This document shows positions 50,472-59,939 of a stretch of 64,000 bases of DNA, in pieces (position 1 is the first letter of the stretch; the number at the start of each line of letters is the position of its first letter). The notes beneath the pieces are model-generated. The model did no database searches. It was not told the origin of the DNA and saw only the letters and a list, made by a program, of their open reading frames with translations. A program made the translations under genes and the position numbers. Origin of the DNA: CBDCPI01 sp965220245 (lineage in GTDB: Bacteria > Chloroflexota > Dehalococcoidia > Lucifugimonadales > UBA3495); NCBI GenBank assembly GCA_965220245.1, contig CBDCPI010000015.1, positions 1-64,000 of the forward strand, given 5' to 3'.

Positions 50472-51995
50472 ATGGCTTCACAGGCGGAAACCATTAGCTT
50501 GCCGCTATCCAGCCCATTGATCATCAACGGCCAAGAAGGCCCCGCCACCGGAGGGCAAGAATTTCAGCGGGAGAACCCGGCGGATACTCGTCAAGTGGCT
50601 ACCGTCGCCGCCCAGGGCAGTGAAAGCGACATCAGGGCCGCCATCGACGCCGCCAGGGACTCCTTCGACAATAATGCCAGCAATTGGCTTTACAACTACA
50701 AGCTGCGAGAGCAGGTGTTGTACCAGACGGCCCAGTTGCTGCGAGAGAACGCCAGCCGCTTGGCCCAAGTGGTAAGCTTGGAAGTAGGCATGCCCATGCG
50801 GCAAGCGGCGCCCCACGTTGCGGCGGCGGCGGACATTTTCGACTTTTACGCCGGTCTGGCCGGAAAGCTCTACGGCGAAAGCTTCACGCTGCCCACCGGC
50901 TCTATGATCAACCTGATCAAAGAGCCCATCGGGGTCGTGGGCTTGATCACTCCTTGGAACTTCCCGTTAACCCAGACCGCCCGCAAAGTGGCTCCGGCCG
51001 TGGCTGCCGGGTGTACCCTGGTGATAAAACCCGCCAGCTATACCCCGGCCGCGACCTATGAGTTGGTCAAGCTGATGCACCAGACGGCCCTGCCCGCCGG
51101 GATCATCAACCTGGTATCCGGGCCCGGCAGCGTCGTAGGAGCGGAAATCGTCCGCAACCCGAAGGTGGACAAGATCTCCTTCACCGGAGAGACCGGCACT
51201 GGCAAGGGTATCGCCGCCCAAGCCGCCCAGGACATCAAGAGAATCAGCTTGGAGCTTGGCGGGAAAGCCCCCTACGTGATTTTCGACGACGCCGACGTGG
51301 AGGCCGCGTCCCGGGCTGCGGTCTTCGGCATGTTCCGCAACGCCGGTCAAGCGTGCGGCGCCACCACCCGCCTGCTGCTACAGGAGGGCATCCACGATCA
51401 AGTGCTTGCCAGGGTGGCCGAGTTGTCCAGGGACATCGAGGTGGGCGACCCCTCCAGCCAGTCCACCGACATGGGACCGTTGATCTCCAGTTCCCAAGAA
51501 AAAGTGGTGCAGGAGTACATCAAGTTCGGCCTGGACGCCGGGTTCGACCTGGTCACCGGGGGCCACAAACTGGAGGGCGAGGGGTTCAACCACGGTTACT
51601 TCGTCGAGCCGACCATCTTTGACGGGGTGGACAACTCTTCAAAGCTGGGGCAGGAAGAGGTCTTCGGACCAGTGGTGGCCGTGACGTCCTTCAGCGACGA
51701 AGAAGAAGCCATCCAGTTGGCCAACGCCGTGGACTTCGGCCTGGTCGCCGGGGTCTGGAGCGCCGACTACCCGCGGGCGATGCGGGTGGCCCGGCGCATT
51801 CGGGCCGGCACCATCTGGATTTGGGACAACTACACCCAACCGGTGGAAGGCATCTGGGGCGGCTACAAGCAAAGCGGCATCGGGCGTGAGTTGGGTTACC
51901 ACGGGTTGGACGACTTCCTAGAGGTCAAGCAGATTTTCACCGACGGCACCGGGCTCACCACTAAGCCGCCTTACGGCACAGTAATGAAGGGTTAA
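50472..51995 (+). CDS. NAD(P)-dependent aldehyde dehydrogenase
   Basis: A 507-residue class I-type aldehyde dehydrogenase. TPWNFPLTQTARKVAPAVA, SFTGETGTGKGIAAQ, ISLELGGKAPYVIFDDAD with the general-base Glu, and RNAGQACGATTRLL with the nucleophile Cys at residue 295 are all in place. KEVFGPV-type EEVFGPVVAV also fits. It follows asd by 36 bp and may be part of the same transcript; the substrate aldehyde is unknown. Confidence 0.94.
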   Translation: MASQAETISLPLSSPLIINGQEGPATGGQEFQRENPADTRQVATVAAQGSESDIRAAIDAARDSFDNNASNWLYNYKLREQVLYQTAQLLRENASRLAQVVSLEVGMPMRQAAPHVAAAADIFDFYAGLAGKLYGESFTLPTGSMINLIKEPIGVVGLITPWNFPLTQTARKVAPAVAAGCTLVIKPASYTPAATYELVKLMHQTALPAGIINLVSGPGSVVGAEIVRNPKVDKISFTGETGTGKGIAAQAAQDIKRISLELGGKAPYVIFDDADVEAASRAAVFGMFRNAGQACGATTRLLLQEGIHDQVLARVAELSRDIEVGDPSSQSTDMGPLISSSQEKVVQEYIKFGLDAGFDLVTGGHKLEGEGFNHGYFVEPTIFDGVDNSSKLGQEEVFGPVVAVTSFSDEEEAIQLANAVDFGLVAGVWSADYPRAMRVARRIRAGTIWIWDNYTQPVEGIWGGYKQSGIGRELGYHGLDDFLEVKQIFTDGTGLTTKPPYGTVMKG

Positions 51996-52002
51996 TGACC
52001 AG

Positions 52003-52157
52003 ACCTAAGAGCATATTTTAAGAGTCCCTTCTCCTTGGGGAGAAGGTTAGGATGAGGGGAAAGTCCTTGGCAATCGCCAAGGTAGTCCGTAGAGAGAATG
52101 ACCCTCACCCTAGCCCTCTCCCTCTGGAGAGGGAACTTTGAAAACACCCTCTGAGAC
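52003..52157. repeat. Family D repeat
   Basis: The inverse of the 60630 copy: GGGAGAAGGTTAGGATGAGGGG on one side and CCTCACCCTAGCCCTCTCCC, CTTTGAAAACACCCTCTGAG on the other. It fills the gap between the aldehyde dehydrogenase and flavoprotein genes. Confidence 0.75.
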
Positions 52158-52216
52158 CGACCAACCAATGTCGGCATGAAGTGGACCAAAGACCCTGTTC
52201 AGGAGGCAAGTGACCG

Positions 52217-53620
52217 ATGCCGGACCTTGAGATCGCCACCGTCGCCGGACCGAACACCACCATCAGGGACAGCGAAGTTGAAGACTTCCAAAAGGGCCTG
52301 CGAGGACGGTCCTTGCTGGAAGGAGACGAGGGCTACGAAGAGGCCCGAAAAATCTGGAACGGCATGATCGACAAACGGCCGGCCCTGATAGCCCAGTGCG
52401 CCGGAGTCGGCGACGTAATTGATGCGGTGGACTTCGCCCGCAGTAACAACCTGTTGGTGTCGGTCCGGGGCGGAGGCCACAACATCCCCGGCAACTGCGT
52501 TTGTAACGGCGGTCTAATGATAGACCTCTCCAGAATGCGGAGCGTTTTGGTCGACCCCAGCAAGTGGACCGCCCGGGCCGAGGGTGGCGTCAAATGGGGA
52601 GACTTCGACCATGAGACCCAAGCCTTCGGCCTCGCCACTACGGGAGGCACCGACCCCGATACCGGCATAGCGGGGCTGACTCTAGGGGGTGGGATTGGCT
52701 GGTTATCCGGCGAGTTTGGGCTTAGCTGCGACAACCTGGTCTCCGCCGACGTGGTTACCTCGGATGGGCGCTTCCTCCGGGCCAACGCCGAAGAAAACCC
52801 GGACCTTTTCTGGGCCTTGCGGGGTGGCGGCGGCAATTTTGGCGTGGTGACTTCCTTCGAATACCAGTTGCATCCCGTCGGCCCGCTGGTGTTGGCCGGT
52901 CTGATATTCTATCCCTACGCGAACGCCAGAGAGTTTCTCCGGTTCTACTCTGAATATTCCAGCCAAATTCCCGATGGACTCAACACCATAGCCGGACTGT
53001 CGACTTCGCCTGAGGGCGCCAAAGTAGGAGTAATGGCGGTCTGCTACCATGGCTCCATTGAAGAAGGGGAACAAGCCCTGCGTCCAGTCCGGGAATTTGG
53101 GCCGCCATTGGCAGACTACATCCAACCCATGCCCTACGCGACCGCTCAGCGAATGCTGGAAGCCATCGGAGTCCCGGGGCGGCAGTACTACATCAAGTCC
53201 CACTTCATCCGGGAGATCGCCGGCGACGCCATAGACGTCATGTTGGAGAATTTCGAGAAGGTCACCTCACCCCTCTCGTCGATGATTTTCCAACAGTTGG
53301 GCAACGCCTCCAGCCGGGTGGGCAGCGATGAGACGGCTTTCGGCCACCGGGACGCCGGGTACGAATGGGCTGCCTTATCCCAGTTCCTCGACCCCGGGGA
53401 ATCCGAGGTACACGTCCGTTGGGCCCGGGAGTTCTCTGAGGCGATGCTACCCTACACCTTGGGGCAATACGTGAACCAAATAGGCACCGAGGCCGAGGAA
53501 GGGGCCGTCAATATCAAGGACGCTTTCGGGGACAATTTCGAGCGGCTTGTCTCCTTGAAGCGGAGATACGATCCGACGAACCTCTTTAGCCACAACCAGA
53601 ACATTCGGCCCCAAGCTTAA
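52217..53620 (+). CDS. FAD-linked oxidoreductase (PCMH/BBE type)
   Basis: A 467-residue flavoprotein of the berberine-bridge/PCMH family. LVSVRGGGHNIPGNC holds the His that commonly carries 8-alpha-bound FAD. GIAGLTLGGGIGWLSGEFGLSCD and NPDLFWALRGGGGNFGVVTSF are strongly conserved, and the C-terminal NLFSHNQNIRP is the BBE motif. Such enzymes oxidise alcohols, sugars or secondary metabolites. The substrate is unknown. It has GGAGGCAAGTG upstream. Confidence 0.93.
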   Translation: MPDLEIATVAGPNTTIRDSEVEDFQKGLRGRSLLEGDEGYEEARKIWNGMIDKRPALIAQCAGVGDVIDAVDFARSNNLLVSVRGGGHNIPGNCVCNGGLMIDLSRMRSVLVDPSKWTARAEGGVKWGDFDHETQAFGLATTGGTDPDTGIAGLTLGGGIGWLSGEFGLSCDNLVSADVVTSDGRFLRANAEENPDLFWALRGGGGNFGVVTSFEYQLHPVGPLVLAGLIFYPYANAREFLRFYSEYSSQIPDGLNTIAGLSTSPEGAKVGVMAVCYHGSIEEGEQALRPVREFGPPLADYIQPMPYATAQRMLEAIGVPGRQYYIKSHFIREIAGDAIDVMLENFEKVTSPLSSMIFQQLGNASSRVGSDETAFGHRDAGYEWAALSQFLDPGESEVHVRWAREFSEAMLPYTLGQYVNQIGTEAEEGAVNIKDAFGDNFERLVSLKRRYDPTNLFSHNQNIRPQA

Positions 53621-53837
53621 TCGGGGCCGGCCTACCGGGGTCATTTGATTGTCGTGTTCCACCGGCAACTGAGTAATTTATTCCGCTCACCCTGAGCTTG
53701 TCGAAGGGCCGTCCACATTAAAGAGAGTCCTTCGACTCCGCTGCGCTCAGGATGAGCGGGAATGGAGACTTAAGTCCAAATCAAGACCAGCAGACCAACG
53801 ACAAGCGTATAATCAATCCACAAAAAGGAGGGCCGGT

Positions 53838-54734
53838 ATGACAGACATAGGCAGGCTAATAACCGCGATGGTAACCCCGTTCGACCAACAGGGCCAAGTG
53901 GACTACGAACAAGCCAAGCGTCTCGCCAAGGCCATGCTGGATTCCGGCAGCGACGGCGTGATCCTGTCCGGCACTACGGGAGAATCTCCCACCCTGAGCA
54001 CCGAGGAGAAACTGCGCTTGGTCTCCGAGGTCAAGGGCGCCGTCGGCGACTCTGGGACTATTATCGCGGGCACCGGCAACTACAACACCGCCGAGAGCAT
54101 CGAGTTGAGCCGGGAAGCGGAGCAGGCTGGCGCCGACGGCTTGCTGCTGGTGGTGCCCTATTACAACAAACCGCCGCAAGAGGGCCTCTACCAACATTTC
54201 AAGGCCATCGCCGAAAAGGTGAGCCTCCCTTGCATCGTGTACAACGTGACCAGCCGCACCAGCTTGAACATGAGCCACGAGACCACCATTCGCTTGAGCC
54301 AGATCGACAACATCGTGGGAGTGAAAGAAGCCGGCAGCGACATGGACCAGATTACCCGCATCATCGACGGGGCCAAGCCCGGCTTCTTGGTATGGAGCGG
54401 GAACGACAACGAGACCTACTACATCATGGCAACGGGCGGTTACGGCGTTGTCAGCGTCGCCTCGCACTTGGTGGGCAACCAGATCAAGCAGATGATGGGC
54501 TACCTGCTGGAAGGCGACGTGGAGCAGGCGGCGGCCGAACACCGGAGACTCTTACCCCTGTTCAAGGTACTCTTCGTCGTCTCCAACCCCATCCCGGTCA
54601 AGCACGCCTTGAACCACGTTGGGTTCAACGTGGGTAACCCCAGGTTGCCGTTGGTGCCAGCCGACCCTAGGTCGGCAGCGCAGATCGAAGAGGTGCTGAG
54701 CGGGTACGCCGTCGACGTGCCGGTGCCGGTGTAG
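53838..54734 (+). CDS. dapA: 4-hydroxy-tetrahydrodipicolinate synthase
   Basis: A 298-residue class I aldolase. GTTGESPTLSTEEKLR, YYNKPPQEGLY, IVYNVTSRTS with the catalytic Tyr near residue 135 and GVKEAGSDMDQ with the Schiff-base Lys near 163 identify DapA. AAAAGGAGGGCCGGT is a strong ribosome site, and TATAAT occurs about 25 bases upstream without a clear -35. It condenses pyruvate and aspartate semialdehyde in lysine synthesis, matching dapB and asd 4-5 kb upstream. Confidence 0.97.
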   Translation: MTDIGRLITAMVTPFDQQGQVDYEQAKRLAKAMLDSGSDGVILSGTTGESPTLSTEEKLRLVSEVKGAVGDSGTIIAGTGNYNTAESIELSREAEQAGADGLLLVVPYYNKPPQEGLYQHFKAIAEKVSLPCIVYNVTSRTSLNMSHETTIRLSQIDNIVGVKEAGSDMDQITRIIDGAKPGFLVWSGNDNETYYIMATGGYGVVSVASHLVGNQIKQMMGYLLEGDVEQAAAEHRRLLPLFKVLFVVSNPIPVKHALNHVGFNVGNPRLPLVPADPRSAAQIEEVLSGYAVDVPVPV

Positions 54735-54838
54735 GGCGGCAACACCAACGGTAGCCCCGGAGCGTTCCAGGGAGAACAATAAGTGGTTTGGGTAACGCAT
54801 TCGACCCCTTGCGCCTTTGCGTTACCCTCTATCCGCTC

Positions 54839-55732
54839 TCATGGAGTTACTTCCCAGGGTTTGATGCCTTCCGGGTATACGTCGGAGTCGGTGGTGCCGC
54901 TTTTGTCGTGGATTCTTTCGATCATGCTGGCAACGGCGTTGTTTACTTTTTCTCTCAGTTCCAGCCGTTCGTTCTGGTTCATGTGGTGTGAGGTCCCGGC
55001 ATAGCGGTATATGACACTGTAGTTGGTGAGCCAGTCGCATTGTTTACCGGGACGGTTGGGGTCTTCGTATTTTATGTGATTGAACAGTTCTGACATGGAC
55101 TTGTAGAGGCGGTCCAGTTCCGGGTTGGACCAGTCCTCCATTTTAGCGACGTCTTCCCAGAGCTCAGTGAGATCATGTCCGTAGGTCCGGTTGTCATTGT
55201 AAGTTGATAGCCAGCCTTTTAGTGAGTTTTCAACTGCTTGTTCAGCTGTAAACCCCAAAATTTTTTGGTTCCAATGGTTCTCGTCGACCATTCTGTTGAA
55301 TTCTTGGGCCCATTCTTCCGTGTTCTGGATGCGTTGTCTTGTCTCGGGCCAGTGAGTAGGGTAATCATCTTCGTAAGGTGATGGGTAGTCCAGTCTTTCG
55401 CCGTTCATTATTACTCCGTAATACGCGGCTTGCCCAGCGACGTGTTGGTTAGCTCTCCGGCAGCAGTTAAAGTAATGCCTAGTCATGCTGATGACATTGA
55501 CTTCTAACCGTGGGGGATTAGCTTTCAGGTAATCTTTGGCAGCCAAGGATGCCCTCATCCTTGCGCTGGGATGGTTGTCTTCTTGAGTTACGACAAGGAG
55601 GTCCACGTCGGAGTGTTTATGGTGCTTTCCAGTGGCCCTGGAGCCGAATAGGATAACCATGGCGGGGGCTATCTCTTCTTGGACCGCGCGGGCGATGTTC
55701 AGGGCGTGGGGGTCCGGCCCTCTGGTGTTCAT
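54839..55732 (-). CDS. MNT-HEPN fused nucleotidyltransferase
   Basis: A 297-residue protein. LFGSRATGKHHKHSDVDLLVV (residues 28-48) is the minimal nucleotidyltransferase signature GSx..GxxxxSDxD. The C-terminal half is helical, with AVENSLKGWLSTYNDNRTYGHDLTELW resembling a HEPN domain; RTYGHDL is in the place of the usual Rx4-6H. MNT and HEPN proteins often form toxin-antitoxin modules, where the MNT part adenylylates the HEPN ribonuclease. Here the two are fused. The start at 55732 has AGGAAG upstream; longer starts up to 55882 are unlikely. The base composition is less GC-rich than the neighbours, suggesting transfer. Confidence 0.8.
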   Translation of the reverse strand: MNTRGPDPHALNIARAVQEEIAPAMVILFGSRATGKHHKHSDVDLLVVTQEDNHPSARMRASLAAKDYLKANPPRLEVNVISMTRHYFNCCRRANQHVAGQAAYYGVIMNGERLDYPSPYEDDYPTHWPETRQRIQNTEEWAQEFNRMVDENHWNQKILGFTAEQAVENSLKGWLSTYNDNRTYGHDLTELWEDVAKMEDWSNPELDRLYKSMSELFNHIKYEDPNRPGKQCDWLTNYSVIYRYAGTSHHMNQNERLELREKVNNAVASMIERIHDKSGTTDSDVYPEGIKPWEVTP

Positions 55733-55975
55733 GGTTTTCTTCCTGTCAAGTTTTCGTGGGCCTTCTCGGCAAAGCCTGTCCTGATCGGAGCGGCCAGAAG
55801 GGCGGTTCATCCCCCGCTCATCCTGAGCGGGGTTATGTCCCGACTGCCGATCGGGTGCCGCGCCTGTAGAAGCGACTAACAACGGTTCGTTGAAAGCGGA
55901 CCGACTACGGGGAGCGGAGTGGAAGGAGCCGTTTAGTGAGAGCGGGACCTACGCACTAGACCCAAGGAGGCCCGG

Positions 55976-57262
55976 CTAACGAATCGGCGGCTCTACTACG
56001 ATGGTCTCGGCGCGGCTGGGGCCGGTAGAGATCAGTTGGAAGGGGCATCCCACCAACTCCTCAATACGGCGCACGTAAGCCTTGGCATTTTCCGGAAGTT
56101 GGCAGAAGTTGGTGGCGCTGGCCGTCGGCTGGTCCCAACCGGGCAACTCTTCATAGACCGGCAGGCAGCGGGCCAGAAGGTTGGTGTTGGCCGGGAACCG
56201 GCCCAGCTTCTCCCCGTCTACCGTGTAACCGGTACAGACCTTGACCTTCGGAAACCCGTCCAGAATATCTAATCTGGTGAGCACCAGCCCGGTAAAGCCG
56301 TTTACCAAGCGGCTGTACTGCCCGGCGACGGCGTCAAACCATCCGATCCGGCGAGGGCGCCCGGTGGTAGTGCCGTACTCTTCGGCCTTTTCCCGCAAGT
56401 CGTCGGCCGTTTCACCATGCATCTCCGAGGGCATGGGTCCACCGCCTACCCTCGTCGTGTAGGCTTTGAATACGCCCAGCACCCCGGCAATAGCTTGGGG
56501 ACTGAGCCCCAGCCCGGTGCAAGCGCCGCCGATGGACGGCGACGACGAAGTTACGTAGGGATAGGAGCCGTGGTCTAAATCCAGTAGCGTTCCTTGGGCC
56601 CCCTCCAGCAAGACTCGCTTGTTCTCCGCCAGCAGGTCCTGCACGATCTGTTCGGTGGCGCCAACGTAGGGACGCAACTCCCCGGCCCAGCGGCGGCATT
56701 TTTCTAAAATGTCTTCCAGGGCCAAGGGTTCGCCGCCGTAAATGCGGGTTATTTGTGCGTTCTTGGCCGCTAAGACCTGCTCTAGCCGCGGCGTTAAGGC
56801 GTCCCAGTCCAGCAAGTCGCCAACCCGGACTCCCGACCGGGCCGTCTTATCCACGTATGCCGGTCCTACGCCGCGTCCGGTGGTGCCTATGGCGTCAGCC
56901 CCCCGGGCTTTTTCCTCCAGGTTATCCAAGAGGACGTGGTAGGGCATTATCAGGTGGGCCCGTTCGCTAACAAAGAAGTTGCTGGTATCGATGCCCCGCG
57001 AGGCTATCATCTCCAACTCGCTGATGAGCACGTCGGGGTCTACTACCACCCCGTTGCCGATGACACTAGCTACTTCGGGCCAACAGAGGCCGGAGGGGAC
57101 CAAGTGGAGTTGGAACTTGCCTCGGTCATTGACCACGGTATGGCCAGCGTTGTTGCCGCCAGCATAGCGCACAACACAGTCGGCACTGCCGGCAAGGTAA
57201 TCGATAACCTTTCCCTTACCCTCATCGCCCCACTGTCCACCGATTACGGCGAATGCTGGCAT
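55976..57262 (-). CDS. purA: Adenylosuccinate synthetase
   Basis: A 428-residue enzyme. AVIGGQWGDEGKGKVIDYL (residues 5-23) is the GTP loop with the catalytic Asp, NAGHTVV the nearby His, and TTGRGVGPAYVDK the PRPP-like IMP-binding Thr/Gly loop. GGGPMPSEM and GTTTGRPRRIGWFD follow. The start at 57262 (MPAFAVIGGQ) with TAGGA upstream is preferred over a longer one at 57424. It catalyses the first step from IMP to AMP. Confidence 0.97.
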   Translation of the reverse strand: MPAFAVIGGQWGDEGKGKVIDYLAGSADCVVRYAGGNNAGHTVVNDRGKFQLHLVPSGLCWPEVASVIGNGVVVDPDVLISELEMIASRGIDTSNFFVSERAHLIMPYHVLLDNLEEKARGADAIGTTGRGVGPAYVDKTARSGVRVGDLLDWDALTPRLEQVLAAKNAQITRIYGGEPLALEDILEKCRRWAGELRPYVGATEQIVQDLLAENKRVLLEGAQGTLLDLDHGSYPYVTSSSPSIGGACTGLGLSPQAIAGVLGVFKAYTTRVGGGPMPSEMHGETADDLREKAEEYGTTTGRPRRIGWFDAVAGQYSRLVNGFTGLVLTRLDILDGFPKVKVCTGYTVDGEKLGRFPANTNLLARCLPVYEELPGWDQPTASATNFCQLPENAKAYVRRIEELVGCPFQLISTGPSRAETIVVEPPIR

Positions 57263-57502
57263 ATAAAATCCTACTTCCGTCAAATATATCCCCAAGCGAT
57301 GGCCGCAAGGGGCAAAAACCAAGGCGGAGTATAACAAAAAGGCCCTGGGTTGGAAAGGGAAGGTCATCACAATTGACTGCCCCTCTCCGTCATGCCTATA
57401 ATCGAGCTTGCTTCTCATCGCCAAGGTTTGTTTCTCGAAGCTACCCGCTCCGGCGAACTCATCCTTGGATGACGGTTATTCAGCCCTGACGACGGTGACT
57501 TC

Positions 57503-57961
57503 GTGACATTACGCGCTACCCTGGAAGAGGACATCCACCAAGCGATGCGCAGCCGGGACCAGTCCCGTCTGGACGCTCTTCGCTTTCTGAAGAGCGCCAT
57601 CCAGCTTGAGGAAAAGGCCCGGCAGAAGCCCTTGGACGACGAAGCAGTTCTCCAAGTGATAGTGAAGCAGGTCAACGACCGCCGGGAAAGCATCCGGATG
57701 TTCACCCAAGGCAACCGCGACGACTTGGTGGCCAAGGAATCGGCGGAACTGACCGTTCTGGAAGCCTATCTGCCCCCTCAGCTAAGCCACGACGACTTGG
57801 TCGAGATGGTCCGCCAAGTGGTTGCCGAAGTGGGGGCCACCACGGAACGGGACAAAGGCCGGGTGATGGGACGCTTGATGCCCTTGGTGCGGGGCAAAGC
57901 CGACGGCGCCGAGGTCAACGCCTTGGTGAGCCAGGTCTTGCAGTCGAGCGCCTCGACCTGA
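57503..57961 (+). CDS. yqeY: GatB/YqeY domain protein
   Basis: A 152-residue YqeY-type protein. LDALRFLKSAIQLEEKAR, RRESIRMFTQGNRDDL and EAYLPPQLSHDDL are the family landmarks, ending VNALVSQVL. The domain is shared with the C-terminus of GatB and binds tRNA. Its free role is uncertain. The GTG start has no clear ribosome site. Confidence 0.9.
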   Translation: MTLRATLEEDIHQAMRSRDQSRLDALRFLKSAIQLEEKARQKPLDDEAVLQVIVKQVNDRRESIRMFTQGNRDDLVAKESAELTVLEAYLPPQLSHDDLVEMVRQVVAEVGATTERDKGRVMGRLMPLVRGKADGAEVNALVSQVLQSSAST

Positions 57962-58075
57962 CCGGCCGCCGCCTGAGCGCCCGTCTATAGTCCCCCGCGG
58001 TCAGCGTCCCCGACCTTTCCAGCCTTTAGTCAAGAGTCTTACCGCTGCTGTAGAAATTGGGACCGTGTCCCCCAG

Positions 58076-58771
58076 ATGCGCTTTGGTATTTTAGTATTCC
58101 CCGGAACTTGGAGCGACACCGACTGCCACCACGCGATCAACGGGGTGCTTAAGCAGGAAGCGGACTACGTCTGGCACCAACAGGACGACCTCTCCGATTA
58201 CGACGGTGTGATCGTTCCGGGCGGCTTCTCCTACGGTGATTACCTGCGCCCAGGGGCGATGGCCCGCTTCTCTCCGGTGATGGATGCTCTCCAGGGTTTC
58301 GCGGCCTCCGGGCGTCCGGTAATCGGCATCTGCAACGGGTTCCAGATCCTTTGTGAGGCCGGGCTCCTCCCAGGAGCTCTGCTGCGGAACCACCTCCTCC
58401 AGTACCGGTGCCAGTGGACTCACTTGCGGACCGAACGGACCGATACCCTCTTCACCAGCGAGTGCCAACCGTCCCAACTGTTGCGCATCCCGGTGTCCCA
58501 CGGGGAAGGCAACTATTACGCCGATGAGTCCACGCTAACCGCGTTGGAAGAAACCGGCCGGGTGTTGTTCCGTTACTGCGATGCCTCCGGCGCCGTAACC
58601 AGTTCAGCGAACCCCAACGGCTCAGCCAACAACATTGCCGGCATCGTCAATGAAGCGGGCAACGTGCTGGGCATGATGCCTCACCCGGAACGAAGTTGCG
58701 AACCTATCCTTGGCAGCACCGACGGGAACCTGATTTTCCAGTCGATCATCAGTAGCTTCGGAGCCAAGTAA
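58076..58771 (+). CDS. purQ: Phosphoribosylformylglycinamidine synthase subunit PurQ
   Basis: A 231-residue class I glutamine amidotransferase. VPGGFSYGDYLRPGAMA, ICNGFQILCEAGLLPG with the nucleophile Cys at residue 86, and GMMPHPERSCE with the catalytic His 203 and Glu 205 are clear. It delivers ammonia to PurL in purine synthesis; purS and purL are not in the window. It ends seven bases before the permease gene. Confidence 0.97.
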   Translation: MRFGILVFPGTWSDTDCHHAINGVLKQEADYVWHQQDDLSDYDGVIVPGGFSYGDYLRPGAMARFSPVMDALQGFAASGRPVIGICNGFQILCEAGLLPGALLRNHLLQYRCQWTHLRTERTDTLFTSECQPSQLLRIPVSHGEGNYYADESTLTALEETGRVLFRYCDASGAVTSSANPNGSANNIAGIVNEAGNVLGMMPHPERSCEPILGSTDGNLIFQSIISSFGAK

Positions 58772-58778
58772 CGCCCAA

Positions 58779-59821
58779 ATGCTGGCCGTCGGGTTATCCC
58801 TGGCCGCCGCTCTGGGTTTCTCCAGCGCCGCGATCCTTGCCCGGGTCGGTATGCAGGGTATCCGGCCCTTGCCCAGCGCCTTAGTTTCCATGGTCTTCAG
58901 CCTTGTCCCAGCCGCGATTCTGGCGTCGGTATTCGCCCACTCCGACATCCGGGCCTTGCCGCCAATCGCCTTCGGTTGGTTCCTAGTATTACAACGACGG
59001 TTCACAAGAATAGGACCTTGAGGACTTCTTCATGGCGACCTGCCCACATGCTTGACAGCTTGGTTGCCTTGCCTTCCGCGGCGTGATTTCCGGCCAATGC
59101 CTGACCAAATTGAGGAAGCGTCGTTGTAATACTAGTGTTGGGGGGCATCAATTTCCTGGGCGGCCGCACCCAGAATTTCCGGGCCATCGACCGCATCGGC
59201 GCTGCCCGGTCCTCCACCATATTGGGTGCGTCGGCGGTGTTCGCTACTATTTTCGCGGTCACTTTAACCGGGGAGCGGCCTCACGGTCTGGTTTTCCTGG
59301 GCACCGCCGGAGTAGTGATTGGCCTGACCTTGACCACCGGGGACTCATTCCGGCAGGGATGGAGCGTAGACAAACGGGTATTAGCTGGCTACGGCATGGC
59401 TTTGGTGGCGGCTGCTTCCTACGGCGGGACCAACGTCATGGCCAAGGAACTTACCGAGGACTACGGGTCGCCCCTGATGGTCTCCGGCTTTGGCTTACTC
59501 TTCGGGATATTGCTGCTTTGGCCCTTGGCCGGCCGCGAGGCGGTAGCGGGTCTGCGAAACCGGCGCAGCGACCAGAGGTTTTTGGTGTCGGCGGGTCTTT
59601 CGGGGCTGTGCGCCGCCTTGGCGGTAATATCCCTTTACTACGCGCTAGGCCAGACCGATGTGGCCGTGGTATCTCCCATCGTATCCATCAACCCGTTGAT
59701 TACTCTTTTCCTAGCCCAACTGTTCATATCCCGATTGGAGAACATTACTCGCCTGCTCGTGATCGGGGCCGCCGTATCGGTCACCGGCGTCTTGCTGGTC
59801 GTGATTGGCAGCACCTTATGA
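58779..59821 (+). pseudogene. EamA/DMT-superfamily permease gene split by a 145-bp element
   Basis: The N-terminal part has SLAAALGFSSAAILARVGM and LPPIAFGWFLVL. The frame is then lost at the insertion 58987-59131. The C-terminal part resumes in another frame at GGINFLGGRTQNFRAIDRIG and includes GMALVAAASYGGTNVMAK, the second EamA repeat. Removing the element and one CTAG copy rejoins GWFL and VLGGINFLGG in frame and gives a 297-residue ten-span permease of the drug/metabolite family. As the sequence stands, the gene is broken. Confidence 0.88.
58987..59131. mobile_element. 145-bp miniature inverted-repeat element inside the permease gene
   Basis: Its ends form an inverted pair TATTACAACGACG and CGTCGTTGTAATA. 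Outside both stands CTAG (58983-58986 and 59132-59135), so the full inverted pair runs over 17 bases. The interior has no open frame of note. CTAG-type or TA targets and a CTAGTA start are shared with the IS630-type copies in this window, so mobilisation by such a transposase is plausible. Confidence 0.88.
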
Positions 59822-59939
59822 TTCCGGAAGTTAACCTGGCGCTTGGCCCCGCCGGTACTTGGTCCCCAAATGTAGGACATCAGCTTGTTGCCTACACCGG
59901 ACAGCGCCAGCATCCCAAATAGCCATCCGGCCCAGGGTA

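Noticed and set aside
53856..54542. A 228-codon minus-strand open frame opposite dapA
   Set aside because: dapA on the plus strand has all catalytic motifs; the antisense frame is a shadow.
57263..57424. N-terminal extension of PurA
   Set aside because: PurA begins at MPAFAVIGGQ in the family and a ribosome site precedes 57262; the extra residues are not family-like.
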